From NCBI GenBank assembly GCA_020635565.1, contig JACJZN010000007.1:682001-746000 (forward strand): 64,000 nt of DNA, read 5' to 3'. Below the pieces are notes generated by a model. That model had not been told where the DNA came from. It searched no databases and worked only from the letters and a program-made list of their open reading frames with translations. Source of the DNA: Flavobacteriales bacterium (lineage in GTDB: Bacteria; Bacteroidota; Bacteroidia; Flavobacteriales_D; Parvicellaceae). Numbering within the stretch: position 1 is the first letter of the stretch; each line of letters starts with the position of its first letter. Shown here one piece after another: positions 9,400 through 18,357 of the stretch. A program made the translations under genes and the position numbers.

Positions 9400-9431
9400 A
9401 ACTAAAACTGTGCCAAAAAGAAATTGCACAG
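9400..9431 (-). terminator. Terminator after lysine-rich protein gene
   Basis: CTGTGC and GCACAG form a 6-bp stem with a 12-base loop just after the stop codon at 9434. On the minus strand it is followed by TTTTAGTT. This would separate the ferritin/lysine-rich transcript from the promoter of the YfiR operon. Confidence 0.5.
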
Positions 9432-9433
9432 AA

Positions 9434-9844
9434 CTATTTTTGAAAAAGTTTTTTCTTTTGCTTCTTGCCTGGACTTTTATTTTTCCCTTTTGATTTCTTT
9501 TTCTTGTATTTTTTGTTAAACTGAGATTTGCTTTTGCCTTCTTTGAAACTGTCCTTTTCTTTCAGTTTGGGTGCTTTAGCCTGCTTTTTCTTCTTTGGCT
9601 TTTTATATTTATGAGGATCTTTACCGGAATAAGGGTTTTTCTTAACCTTTTTCTTTTTAGTTTTCTCCTTAAATGCATCCTGATCTTCAGAAAGGACTTT
9701 AACTTTTTGTTTTTTTACTTTTTCCTGACTATTACTTTTCTTTTTACTTGCAGATGGGTCACGATATTGTCCGTAAGTAACATTTGTGAAATTACTTACA
9801 GCAAAAAAAGCAAGAATGCTAATTATGATGACATTTATCTTCAA
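9434..9844 (-). CDS. Exported lysine-rich low-complexity protein
   Basis: A 136-residue protein. Residues 1-25 form a signal peptide (ILAFFAVSNFTNVTYGQ at its end). About 41% of the roughly 110-residue mature part is lysine (46 by my count), in runs such as KKKKVKKNPYSGKDPHKYKK, with no predicted fold. The only start available is TTG at 9844, 14 bases after the ferritin stop, so it is probably made from the ferritin transcript. I know of no function. A polycation in the envelope could bind lipopolysaccharide, nucleic acid or acidic polymers, but that is speculation. Confidence 0.65.
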   Translation of the reverse strand: MKINVIIISILAFFAVSNFTNVTYGQYRDPSASKKKSNSQEKVKKQKVKVLSEDQDAFKEKTKKKKVKKNPYSGKDPHKYKKPKKKKQAKAPKLKEKDSFKEGKSKSQFNKKYKKKKSKGKNKSPGKKQKKKLFQK

Positions 9845-9858
9845 GTATATAAGTTGAG

Positions 9859-10368
9859 TTAAGCCATATTAATTGGCTGTGAAGCAAGATTTTCAAGGTC
9901 TCTATCAAATAAATATAGACCACCTTTGTCATTTCCAATCATGTTTAATTTGTCAATAATGTTTCTAGCCAAAGCTTCTTCTTCAAGTTGTTCTGAAACA
10001 TACCATTGCATAAAGTTATGGGTTGTGTAGTCTTTTTCACTGAGGCAAACATCTACAACATTGTTAATGCTGTCGGTCACATTTAGCTCGTGTTCCAATA
10101 AAGATTCAAAGATCTCTTTAATAGAAGCGTACTTGGTTGGTGGTTTTGTTAAAGATGGTATTACAGCCATTCCTCCACGCTCATTTATGAATTTGATAAG
10201 TTTCAGCATATGAAGTCGTTCTTCGTCACTGTGCTTGTACAAAAATGCTGCCGTTCCGTTAAGTCCTTGAGTTTCTGCCCATGATGCCATGGCAAGATAA
10301 AATTGTGATGACGATGCTTCTAGCTCAATCTGTTTATTGAGAGCTTTTTCTATTTTAGGTTTTAACAT
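9859..10368 (-). CDS. ftnA: Ferritin (non-haem, FtnA type)
   Basis: A 169-residue cytosolic iron-storage protein that oxidises Fe(II) at a di-iron centre and stores it as a mineral inside a 24-subunit shell. All ferroxidase residues sit at the positions known from E. coli FtnA: Glu17, Tyr24, Glu50, His53, Glu94, Gln127 and Glu130. Its length is normal for the family and it lacks haem-binding bacterioferritin features. The ATG at 10368 has a -7 box about 42 bases upstream. It precedes the lysine-rich gene by 14 bases. No Fur site could be identified by eye. Confidence 0.95.
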   Translation of the reverse strand: MLKPKIEKALNKQIELEASSSQFYLAMASWAETQGLNGTAAFLYKHSDEERLHMLKLIKFINERGGMAVIPSLTKPPTKYASIKEIFESLLEHELNVTDSINNVVDVCLSEKDYTTHNFMQWYVSEQLEEEALARNIIDKLNMIGNDKGGLYLFDRDLENLASQPINMA

Positions 10369-10409
10369 GTTCTGGAATTTTATTAAGTCATTAGTAAGTG
10401 AATTATCAG

Positions 10410-10417
10410 CAAAAATA
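10410..10417 (-). promoter_or_regulatory. -7 promoter box of ferritin gene
   Basis: The minus strand reads TATTTTTG, a full match to TAnnTTTG, 41 bases before the ferritin ATG. I see no clear -33 element. Confidence 0.5.
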
Positions 10418-10534
10418 AGAGTTGATTAGGATATTTATCTAATATTTCTCTAAATAAATCTAATACTGCATTTATTATTTGGGAGTTAAATCCAATAATC
10501 CTACTTTCACGCTGCATTTTGAAATTTTTCTGGC

Positions 10535-12517
10535 TTGTCGGATTTGTTGTTACATATAGAGAATTTGACCACCTCATTTAGCAATGAGAATGGGACAACG
10601 AAGGCGGTGGATAATGTTAGCCTAAAGTTAAAAAAGGGTCAGATATTGGGGATTGTAGGGGAATCCGGGTCTGGAAAATCTGTTACATCCCTTTCAGCTA
10701 TGGGGTTGATTCCATCTCCTCCAGGTAAGATTGAATCAGGAAATATCTGGTTAAGGGTTAAAGGTGAGATGAGAAATGTAGTCGGGTTTACTCAGCGTCA
10801 GTTTCAAGCCATAAGAGGCAATGAAATAGCAATGATCTTTCAAGAGCCGATGACTTCCTTAAATCCGGTTTATACTTGTGGTGAGCAAGTGGTAGAGGCG
10901 ATTTTAAGGCATGATAAGAAATTGGCTTCACAATCTATTGTTGTTTTCTGGGCGGAGAAATTACTCAAGACGATTGTGAATCTTACGATTAAGCCAGTGC
11001 TTAACATAGTTATTGCGATTCTTAATGCGATTATTTTTACCCTAAAGATCCTTTTGATATTTCCAATTTTTTTCAGAAAACAAGGAGAACGGTTTACAGA
11101 GGTCTCAAAAAGGTTAACCATACCTGCTTTTCAGGGTTATAAAACCAAAGCAGAAAAGCGGGCTGAAGAAATGACTATTGAGTTATTTAAAAAAGTGATG
11201 TTGCCACGTCCAACAAAGATATTTTCTAGTTATCCGCATCAAATTTCTGGAGGGCAGAAGCAGCGGGTCATGATCGCGATGGCACTTTCGTGTAATCCAC
11301 AAGTATTGATTGCTGATGAGCCTACGACTGCTCTGGATGTAACAGTTCAAAAGACAATTCTGGATATCATTAAGGATCTACAACAAGAATTTGAGATGGG
11401 CGTGATTTTTATTACGCATGATCTTGCTGTAATCGCTGAATTAGCAGATGAGATTGCTGTAATGTATAAAGGTAAGATAGTAGAGCATGGATCTGTTTCT
11501 GATGTTTTTCTTAGACCAAAACATCCTTATACTAAGGGTTTATTAGCATGTAGACCTCCTTTAGATGTGAAGTTGAGTGAGTTGCCTACTAGAAAGTACT
11601 TTGTTCAAGAAAATGAAAATGGAGTCCTGGTTCAAACAAATAAATCTATAGAAGAATTATATAGAGAACTTCAAGTATCGGAATCAGAAATAAAATTGAA
11701 GCATGAGATTCTTTATTCGGCTGAACCTCTAATAAAAGTGGAAGAATTGAAAACACATTTTTCTCTTGAAAAGAATGTTTTTGGGAAGCCTGTTGATTTT
11801 GTGAAAGCTGTTGATAATGTTTCATTCAATATCTATCCCGGGGAAACGCTTGGTTTAGTTGGTGAGTCCGGTTGTGGCAAAACCACCCTGGGAAGAACCT
11901 TATTAAGATTGGTAGAGTCGACCAGTGGACATGTTAAATTTGATGGTAAAGATGTTCTTACCATGAAAAAGGAAGAGCTCAGGAAACTTCGGAAGGATGT
12001 TCAAATAATATTTCAGGATCCCTATTCATCACTAAATCCTAGAATGAAGATAGGAGAGGCGATAATGGAGCCGATGAAGGTTCATGGTATTTGTGAAAAT
12101 GATTTTCAGCGCAAACAGGAAGTGATTGAGCTTTTAGTTAGAGTAGGATTGAAAGAGGAACACTTCAATAGGTATCCACATGAGTTTTCTGGTGGTCAGC
12201 GTCAGCGAATTTGTATTGCCAGAAGTATTGCACTGAAACCTAAATTTGTGATTTGTGATGAGTCTGTGTCTGCATTGGATGTTTCTGTCCAAGCAGATGT
12301 ATTAAATCTACTGAATGAATTGCGTAATGAATATGGATTAACTTACTTGTTTATTTCTCATGATCTATCAGTCGTTAAGTTTATGAGTGATCGTATCATT
12401 GTTATGAATAAAGGAAAAATAGAGGAGATCGGAACTTCTGAAGAGATTTATGCAAATCCGAAGTCACTTTATACTAAGTCTTTGATTGAGGCTATCCCTA
12501 AGGGAATTGTAGCTTAG
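10535..12517 (+). CDS. ABC transporter, duplicated ATPase (peptide-type, DppD-DppF fusion)
   Basis: A 660-residue protein with two ATPase domains joined head to tail, as in oligopeptide/nickel-type importers (GsiA, YejF). Domain 1 has Walker A GESGSGKS (42-49), Q-loop FQEP, signature ISGGQ (237-241), Walker B IADEPT and an H-loop THD. Domain 2 (about 400-660) has GESGCGKTT, FQDP, FSGGQRQR, ICDES and SHD, each followed by the family-typical oligopeptide C-terminal region. Domain 1 carries an unusual insertion of about 80 residues (about 128-210) between Q-loop and signature, with a hydrophobic core at 147-180. No permease or binding protein is adjacent. The only early start is TTG at 10535; the first in-frame ATG falls inside domain 1. 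Confidence 0.9.
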   Translation: MSDLLLHIENLTTSFSNENGTTKAVDNVSLKLKKGQILGIVGESGSGKSVTSLSAMGLIPSPPGKIESGNIWLRVKGEMRNVVGFTQRQFQAIRGNEIAMIFQEPMTSLNPVYTCGEQVVEAILRHDKKLASQSIVVFWAEKLLKTIVNLTIKPVLNIVIAILNAIIFTLKILLIFPIFFRKQGERFTEVSKRLTIPAFQGYKTKAEKRAEEMTIELFKKVMLPRPTKIFSSYPHQISGGQKQRVMIAMALSCNPQVLIADEPTTALDVTVQKTILDIIKDLQQEFEMGVIFITHDLAVIAELADEIAVMYKGKIVEHGSVSDVFLRPKHPYTKGLLACRPPLDVKLSELPTRKYFVQENENGVLVQTNKSIEELYRELQVSESEIKLKHEILYSAEPLIKVEELKTHFSLEKNVFGKPVDFVKAVDNVSFNIYPGETLGLVGESGCGKTTLGRTLLRLVESTSGHVKFDGKDVLTMKKEELRKLRKDVQIIFQDPYSSLNPRMKIGEAIMEPMKVHGICENDFQRKQEVIELLVRVGLKEEHFNRYPHEFSGGQRQRICIARSIALKPKFVICDESVSALDVSVQADVLNLLNELRNEYGLTYLFISHDLSVVKFMSDRIIVMNKGKIEEIGTSEEIYANPKSLYTKSLIEAIPKGIVA

Positions 12518-14859
12518 AGCACCTCTAATTTTGCAAATTGAAGTAAAAGTTGTTTTTGTCCATGAGAAGGGAAAAACACAGTGGCTTTCCCGTCTTCCAC
12601 GTTTAAAACCTTTCCTTTGCCAAATCGATCATGCAACACCTCTGCTCCAGGAATTACTTTACTTACGTCAACTTTTGAAGCTTTAGTAGTTCCGCTTACT
12701 TTTTTGAGGTTTTTGGGGATTCCAAAGCCGGGATTTGGTTTTGAAGTATTCTCTGATTTTGAACTGTTTCCTGATGTGAATTTTTGAGACTGGTTCTTGT
12801 ACTTTTCCAAGTAAGCAGGTTGTTGTTTTGGAGTTTGGTTAAAACCGCTGAATCCAAAATCGTCATCACCCAAATGCATCGGAGATTTTTCTTGATTGGC
12901 CATGCTCATATCCAGAAACTTCGAATCGATCTCTTCGATAAATCTACTTGGTTCGCATTGTTGTAATTGTCCCCATTTATACCGGCTGGTGGCATAGCTT
13001 AACGTACACCTCTTTTCTGCTCTGGTAACCGCTACATAAAATAGCCTACGTTCTTCCTCTAGTTCACTTCTGGTGCTGATAGACAATTGGGATGGGAAAA
13101 GACTCTCCTCCATTCCAACTATATAGACGTATGGAAATTCAAGTCCTTTCGCACTATGAATAGTCATTAAAGTTACCTTGTCTTTATCTTCTTCATCTTC
13201 ATTATCAGCATCTGTTAACAAAGCAACATCAATTAAAAAATCGGATAAGGTGGCGATCTTTTCTTCAGATGACTCGTTGTTAGTGAATTCCTGAATACCG
13301 TTCAATAGCTCCTGGATGTTCTCATATCTCGACACGCCCTCAGGAGTTTTATCAGCGTAAAGTTCCTTATAAATACCTGATACTTTGGCAATTTCGTCTG
13401 CTAATTCAAATGCTTTAACACTGTCAAGTCTTGAAGCGAAACTTCTGATCATCAACGTAAATTGCTGAAGCTTACTAAAGACACCGGAACTTAGTTGCAC
13501 TCCAAACTCAGCAGGATTACAAGCGGCATCCCATAAAGAAGCTCCTCCATTATTAGCTCCAATGATCAGTTTGTCCACCGTAGAATCCCCAATTCCGCGC
13601 TTCGGATAATTGACAATTCGTTTGAAAGCCTCTTCATCCTTATGATTGGCTGCCAATCTAAAATAAGCAAGGAGATCTTTGATTTCTTTTCGTTGGTAAA
13701 AAGATAATCCTCCATAAATTTTATATGGAATATTGATCTTTCTCAAGGCTTCTTCCATGGATCTGGACTGAGCATTAGTTCTATAGAGAATAGCAAATTC
13801 ATTGTTTTTTGCCTGAAGGTTGTTCTTTCCTTCAAAAATGTCGTTGGCCACATATTTGCCTTCTTCATTGTCAGAAAAAGTTCTTACAACTCTGATAAGG
13901 TCTCCTTGTGGATTAGAGGTCCAAACATCTTTTTTGATCTGATCCCTATTGTTTTCTATGATACTGTTAGCTGCATCAACAATGGTCTGGGTGCTTCTAT
14001 AATTCTGTTCTAGTTTATACAGTTTGTAATCTGGATAATCTCTCTTGAAATTCAGAATGTTTTGAATGTTCGCGCCACGAAATGCGTAGATACTTTGAGC
14101 ATCATCTCCTACAACACATAAGTTTTCATATCTCGCAGCCAATCTTTTTACAATCAGATACTGAGAATAATTTGTATCCTGATACTCATCTACCAGAATG
14201 TACTTGAATTTTTCCTGATATTTTAGAAGTACATCCGGATGTTTTTTCAGTAGAACATTTGTGATGAATAAAAGATCATCAAAATCCATAGCTCCTGCGC
14301 GATAACAGCGTTTGGCATATTCCAGATAGATTTCACCCATTTTAGGACGGGCATTAGATTGATCTTCGGAAACTATTTCGGCATTCTTCAGATAAGCTTG
14401 AGGTGAAATAAGGTTGTTTTTTGCAGACGAAATTCTACCATATACAATATTCGGCTTGTAGAGTTTGTCGTCCAGCCCCATTTCTTTTATGATAGCTTTC
14501 AATAGGTTTTTGGAATCTTGGGTATCATAGATCGTGAAATTGCTTGGGTATCCAATTTTGTCGTATTCCGATCGAAGAATTCTCGCAAATACACTGTGGA
14601 AAGTTCCCATCCAGATGTTTCTGGCTTCATTACCACCCATCATTTTACCAATACGCTCTTTCATTTCTTTAGCAGCCTTATTGGTAAAAGTTAAGGCCAG
14701 AATGTTGAATGGATCAACTCCATTGTCGATCAAATGCGCTATTCGATAAGTTAAAACTCTAGTTTTTCCAGATCCGGCACCCGCAATTACCATCATAGGT
14801 CCTTCCAGATGCGCAGCGGCAGCCCGTTGTGGGTCATTCAATTCATTCAAATACTCCAT
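12514..14859 (-). CDS. uvrD: UvrD/PcrA-type DNA helicase
   Basis: A 781-residue superfamily 1A 3'-5' helicase acting in repair and replication restart. Motif I GAGSGKT is at 27-33, followed by ILALTFTNKAAKEMKERI (Ia), VDEYQDTN (II), GDDAQSIYAFRGA (III), LEQNYRST (IV), TIHSAKGLEFPYVYIVG (V) and VAVTRAEKR (VI). The C-terminal 110 residues are a Pro/Ser/Lys linker and an end resembling the PcrA C-terminal domain (GAEVLHDRFGKGKVLNVE), which in PcrA contacts RNA polymerase. The stop overlaps the stop of the convergent ABC gene by 4 bases. A -7 promoter box lies 7 bases before the ATG. Confidence 0.95.
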   Translation of the reverse strand: MEYLNELNDPQRAAAAHLEGPMMVIAGAGSGKTRVLTYRIAHLIDNGVDPFNILALTFTNKAAKEMKERIGKMMGGNEARNIWMGTFHSVFARILRSEYDKIGYPSNFTIYDTQDSKNLLKAIIKEMGLDDKLYKPNIVYGRISSAKNNLISPQAYLKNAEIVSEDQSNARPKMGEIYLEYAKRCYRAGAMDFDDLLFITNVLLKKHPDVLLKYQEKFKYILVDEYQDTNYSQYLIVKRLAARYENLCVVGDDAQSIYAFRGANIQNILNFKRDYPDYKLYKLEQNYRSTQTIVDAANSIIENNRDQIKKDVWTSNPQGDLIRVVRTFSDNEEGKYVANDIFEGKNNLQAKNNEFAILYRTNAQSRSMEEALRKINIPYKIYGGLSFYQRKEIKDLLAYFRLAANHKDEEAFKRIVNYPKRGIGDSTVDKLIIGANNGGASLWDAACNPAEFGVQLSSGVFSKLQQFTLMIRSFASRLDSVKAFELADEIAKVSGIYKELYADKTPEGVSRYENIQELLNGIQEFTNNESSEEKIATLSDFLIDVALLTDADNEDEEDKDKVTLMTIHSAKGLEFPYVYIVGMEESLFPSQLSISTRSELEEERRLFYVAVTRAEKRCTLSYATSRYKWGQLQQCEPSRFIEEIDSKFLDMSMANQEKSPMHLGDDDFGFSGFNQTPKQQPAYLEKYKNQSQKFTSGNSSKSENTSKPNPGFGIPKNLKKVSGTTKASKVDVSKVIPGAEVLHDRFGKGKVLNVEDGKATVFFPSHGQKQLLLQFAKLEVL

Positions 14860-14866
14860 ATAACTC

Positions 14867-14874
14867 CAAAGTTA
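14867..14874 (-). promoter_or_regulatory. -7 promoter box of uvrD
   Basis: The minus strand reads TAACTTTG, a full match to TAnnTTTG, separated from the ATG by only 7 bases. The transcript would have almost no leader. Confidence 0.5.
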
Positions 14875-14934
14875 CAGAAGATTGGAATAGGAAATAATGT
14901 TGTTTAGAAAAGTTATTTACAACAGCAAAGGATA

Positions 14935-15453
14935 TTACTCAAAGTTAACGAGTACTCTGTTCTTTTCGACCGTTTCTCCTTTTTCTACTTCTATACTTTT
15001 GATCACCCCATCTACTGGAGATTTAAGAAGGTTCTCCATTTTCATTGCTTCAAGAACTACAATCGCTTCATCTTTGGCAACTTCCTGACCGGCTTTCACT
15101 TTAATTTCAAGAACTACACCTGGCATCGGGGCTTTCATATCGTTGATCTTCTTCACTGCGCCAGCTCCCATCCCCATAGATTTTAACAACATATCATATT
15201 GATCTTCTATCTTAAGCGTTATCGTTTCTCCGTTTAATTTCAGAAGAACTTCTTTAGTTGTATTGTCCATTCGAAGTACTCTAGCTTCATATTTCTTTCC
15301 CTTCAAATTCACAACGAAACTTTTGTCGTCTGTTGATCTTTCAACGATTTTCAACAGCTCTTTATTACCTTTAAAATCAAAGGATAGTCCCTCAATATTT
15401 AAGGTGGTGAATGTCATTTCTTTATTGCCGTCAATAGTGCTTTTAATGTCCAT
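14935..15453 (-). CDS. Biotin carboxyl carrier protein (acyl-CoA carboxylase type)
   Basis: A 172-residue protein with a C-terminal biotinyl domain. It has the APMPGVV entry motif (108-114) and the biotin acceptor EAMKM, with Lys138. The N-terminal 100 residues (IDGNKEMTFTTLN, GKKYEARVLRMD) match the small carrier subunits of acetyl/propionyl-CoA or oxaloacetate-type carboxylases. The carrier moves CO2 between a biotin carboxylase and a carboxyltransferase, neither of which is in this window. The ATG at 15453 is preferred; a GTG nine codons upstream would add a short tail. It is divergent from the aminopeptidase gene. Confidence 0.85.
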   Translation of the reverse strand: MDIKSTIDGNKEMTFTTLNIEGLSFDFKGNKELLKIVERSTDDKSFVVNLKGKKYEARVLRMDNTTKEVLLKLNGETITLKIEDQYDMLLKSMGMGAGAVKKINDMKAPMPGVVLEIKVKAGQEVAKDEAIVVLEAMKMENLLKSPVDGVIKSIEVEKGETVEKNRVLVNFE

Positions 15454-15509
15454 GTATTTCAAATTTTTACCATCAATCACAAATAAATATCATATGCGTT
15501 TCAGAATAT

Positions 15510-15535
15510 TATCTTTGTGATCGTGAACAAAAATA
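15510..15535. promoter_or_regulatory. Divergent -7 boxes between biotin carrier and aminopeptidase genes
   Basis: The plus strand has TATCTTTG at 15510-15517, 28 bases before the aminopeptidase ATG. The minus strand has TATTTTTG at 15535-15528, about 75 bases before the carrier ATG. Both match TAnnTTTG. The two promoters would overlap, so they may compete. Confidence 0.45.
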
Positions 15536-15545
15536 GTATAAAATC

Positions 15546-18212
15546 ATGAATAGTAAGTTGCTCTCTTTAGTGTTTGTAAGTGCTCTTTTAATTTCTTGTA
15601 ACCCAAGAAAAGGAACGGTAAATTCCGGAGAAGTTAATGTTGGGGTATCGACTACCGAAGTAAAAGATCCGGCTATGCAACCCGTTTATAATGCATCAGA
15701 AACCAGAACAAACGATCTTTTGCATACTCGTTTGGAAGTGAGTTTTGATTGGACAAACAGACAATTGAATGGAGAGGCAACTCTCAGTTTAATGCCATAT
15801 GCTCGACCAATCGATAGCCTGATATTGGATGCAAAAGCAATGGATATTCACGAAGTTAAAATTGTGTCCGGAGAGAATAATATGAAGGATTTAAAATACA
15901 AGTATGATGGTTGGGCGTTGAGAATCGGATTAGATCAGCAATATAAAAGAGGACAGGAATATAAAGTTTATATCAAGTATACGGCTAATCCAGAAAATGT
16001 AGAGCAACAGGGAAGTGCAGCGATTTCAGAAGCAAAAGGTCTTTATTTTATCAACCATGATGGAAGTAATCCTAAAAAACACATGGAGATCTGGACGCAA
16101 GGAGAAACTGAATCCAGTAGCACATGGTTTCCAACGATTGATAGTCCTAATGAGAAAACAACTCAAGAGATATACATGACGGTGCAGGATAAGTATACTA
16201 CATTGTCGAATGGTCTTTTGGTAGAATCAACAGTTCCTAAGAATGGAATCAGAACTGATCATTGGGTAATGGATAAACCTCATGCTCCTTATCTTTTTAT
16301 GATGGCCGTAGGAGAATTTGAAGTGATCAAAGATGAGTGGGTCAGAAAGGATGGTTCGAAAATGGAAGTGAATTATTACGTTGAAAAGAAATATGCTCCG
16401 TACGCGAAAGAAATTTTTGGCAAGACACCTAAGATGATCGGTTATTTTTCTGAATTACTAGGAGTAGAATATCCATGGCAAAAGTACAGTCAGATCGTGG
16501 TTCGTGATTACGTTTCAGGAGCAATGGAGAATACTACTGCTACTATTCATGGCGACTTTTTATATAAAACAAGTAGAGAACTGATAGATGAAAATAATGA
16601 GTCGATCATTGCTCATGAATTGTTTCATCATTGGTTTGGCGACTTGGTGACTTGCGAAAGTTGGTCTAATCTTCCTTTGAATGAATCTTTTGCAAATTAC
16701 AGTCAGTTTTTATGGGATGAATTTGAGCATGGAAGAATGGAAGCGGATATGAACGCTTACTCAGAGATGGATGGGTATTTCCTCTCCGCACAACAAGGTG
16801 GGCACGTTGATATGATCCGATTTGATTATGCGAGTAGAGAAGAAATGTTTGATGGACATAGCTATAACAAAGGAGGGAGAATTCTTCATATGCTTCGAAC
16901 GTATTTAGGAGATGACATCTTCTTTGATGCTTTAAAAAATTACTTGACTGAAAATGCATTCACTTCAACTGAGATCCACGAGTTAAGAATGCAGTTCGAG
17001 AAAGCTAGTGGAGAGGATTTGAACTGGTTCTTTAATCAATGGTTCTTAGCAAGTGGGCACCCTGTTGTTACAATAAAGCAATCTTATGATGCAACTGCAA
17101 AAGAATTAACCTTATCAATTGACCAGAAACAGAAATTAGAAGAATGGCCATTGTACCAATTGCCAGTAGATGTGGACATATACATAAACGGAAAAGTCAG
17201 AAGGGAAAGAGTTTGGATAGTGAATGAAATGAATGAGTTCACATTTAAAATTGATCAAGCTCCGGATTTGGTGAATGTAGATGCAACTAAAACAACACTT
17301 TGGAAAAAGACGGATAATAAGGAAATTGGTCAATGGGTGTATCAGCTGAATAACGCACCGCTATGGTTAGATAAGAAGGAGGCTTTTGATAAGTTGGAAA
17401 AAAGTAATGATCCAGATGCAATGGATGCAATAATGAAGTCATTAAATCATGATTTTTATGATATCAGATTACTTGCGATAAGTTCTATGGATGCTTGTCT
17501 CAAAAATAGACCAGAAGAAGTAAAGAAAGCAATGGTGTCTCTCTTGGGAAAGGAGGCTCATCCGGCTGTGAAAGCTAAGATCATTGATTTTCTTGCTAAA
17601 AACTATACAGACCTTTCGATGCTAAGTCCTATATTCGAAAAGGGCTTAGCGGATGAGTCATTGCAAGTAATTGCTGCTTCCTTGAAGGGATATGCTAAGC
17701 ACAATGGAGAGGGTGGTCTTGCCAAGGCCAAGTCTTATGAGAACTCGGAGTCAGCTAAGGTTCAATTGGCAGTTGCTGACATATATGCGAATTATGGAAC
17801 TCCCGCGGAAAAGGATTTCTTTAAATCAAATTACAATGAAATGTCTGGATTTAATAAATTCACGTTTCTGTCTCATTATTTTAAATACTTGACAAATCAA
17901 CCAGACGAGTTGACAGCAGAAGGAATACCCGTTTTTTGTGAGGTTATTGAAAGTGATGGATTGTGGTATGAAAGATTGGCTGGTTATCAACTATTAAACG
18001 GATTGCAGGGTCATTTTGAGAAGAGAGCGAACCAAATCGATAATGAGTTGGCAAGTCTGGAGAAGGAAGGAAATTTGTCAGATGACAAGAAAATGGAACT
18101 AGAAAAGTTGAAGCAATTCTGTTTGTCTAGAAAAACAGAGATCTGTGGTAAGATGGAGGTTTATAAATCAAAGGAAAAAGACGCAAACATACTGCAGTAT
18201 ATGCCTAGATAA
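15546..18212 (+). CDS. M1 family aminopeptidase, lipoprotein
   Basis: An 888-residue zinc aminopeptidase that removes N-terminal residues from peptides. The N-terminus is a lipoprotein signal with lipobox LISC (MNSKLLSLVFVSALLISC), so it is anchored in the envelope. The M1 exopeptidase motif appears as SGAMENTT, and the zinc site as HELFHHW (His357, Glu358, His361) with Glu380 18 residues later in NESFANY. The Tyr of SYNKGG fits the transition-state-stabilising position. The C-terminal 270 residues are helical, HEAT-like (DIRLLAISSMDACL), as in larger M1 enzymes. A -7 box precedes it by 28 bases. Confidence 0.93.
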   Translation: MNSKLLSLVFVSALLISCNPRKGTVNSGEVNVGVSTTEVKDPAMQPVYNASETRTNDLLHTRLEVSFDWTNRQLNGEATLSLMPYARPIDSLILDAKAMDIHEVKIVSGENNMKDLKYKYDGWALRIGLDQQYKRGQEYKVYIKYTANPENVEQQGSAAISEAKGLYFINHDGSNPKKHMEIWTQGETESSSTWFPTIDSPNEKTTQEIYMTVQDKYTTLSNGLLVESTVPKNGIRTDHWVMDKPHAPYLFMMAVGEFEVIKDEWVRKDGSKMEVNYYVEKKYAPYAKEIFGKTPKMIGYFSELLGVEYPWQKYSQIVVRDYVSGAMENTTATIHGDFLYKTSRELIDENNESIIAHELFHHWFGDLVTCESWSNLPLNESFANYSQFLWDEFEHGRMEADMNAYSEMDGYFLSAQQGGHVDMIRFDYASREEMFDGHSYNKGGRILHMLRTYLGDDIFFDALKNYLTENAFTSTEIHELRMQFEKASGEDLNWFFNQWFLASGHPVVTIKQSYDATAKELTLSIDQKQKLEEWPLYQLPVDVDIYINGKVRRERVWIVNEMNEFTFKIDQAPDLVNVDATKTTLWKKTDNKEIGQWVYQLNNAPLWLDKKEAFDKLEKSNDPDAMDAIMKSLNHDFYDIRLLAISSMDACLKNRPEEVKKAMVSLLGKEAHPAVKAKIIDFLAKNYTDLSMLSPIFEKGLADESLQVIAASLKGYAKHNGEGGLAKAKSYENSESAKVQLAVADIYANYGTPAEKDFFKSNYNEMSGFNKFTFLSHYFKYLTNQPDELTAEGIPVFCEVIESDGLWYERLAGYQLLNGLQGHFEKRANQIDNELASLEKEGNLSDDKKMELEKLKQFCLSRKTEICGKMEVYKSKEKDANILQYMPR

Positions 18213-18292
18213 TCATCAAATAATTGTTCTACATATCATCATGTGATAACTTTCCTTAATGAAGAGTTTGATTACATGAAGGACAATTCTAT

Positions 18293-18300
18293 TACTTTTG
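18293..18300 (+). promoter_or_regulatory. -7 promoter box of maeB
   Basis: TACTTTTG matches TAnnTTTG and lies 57 bases before the maeB ATG. A TTTG at 18267-18270 could be the -33 element with a slightly long 22-base spacer. Confidence 0.5.
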
Positions 18301-18357
18301 TATCAAACGACACACACGAACAGATCGTATGAAAACGATCTAAATGAACTTTAGAAC

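Noticed and set aside
18229..18250. Short palindrome around TATCA/TGATA after the aminopeptidase gene
   Set aside because: The stem is only about 5 bp with no T-run, so it is not a convincing terminator.
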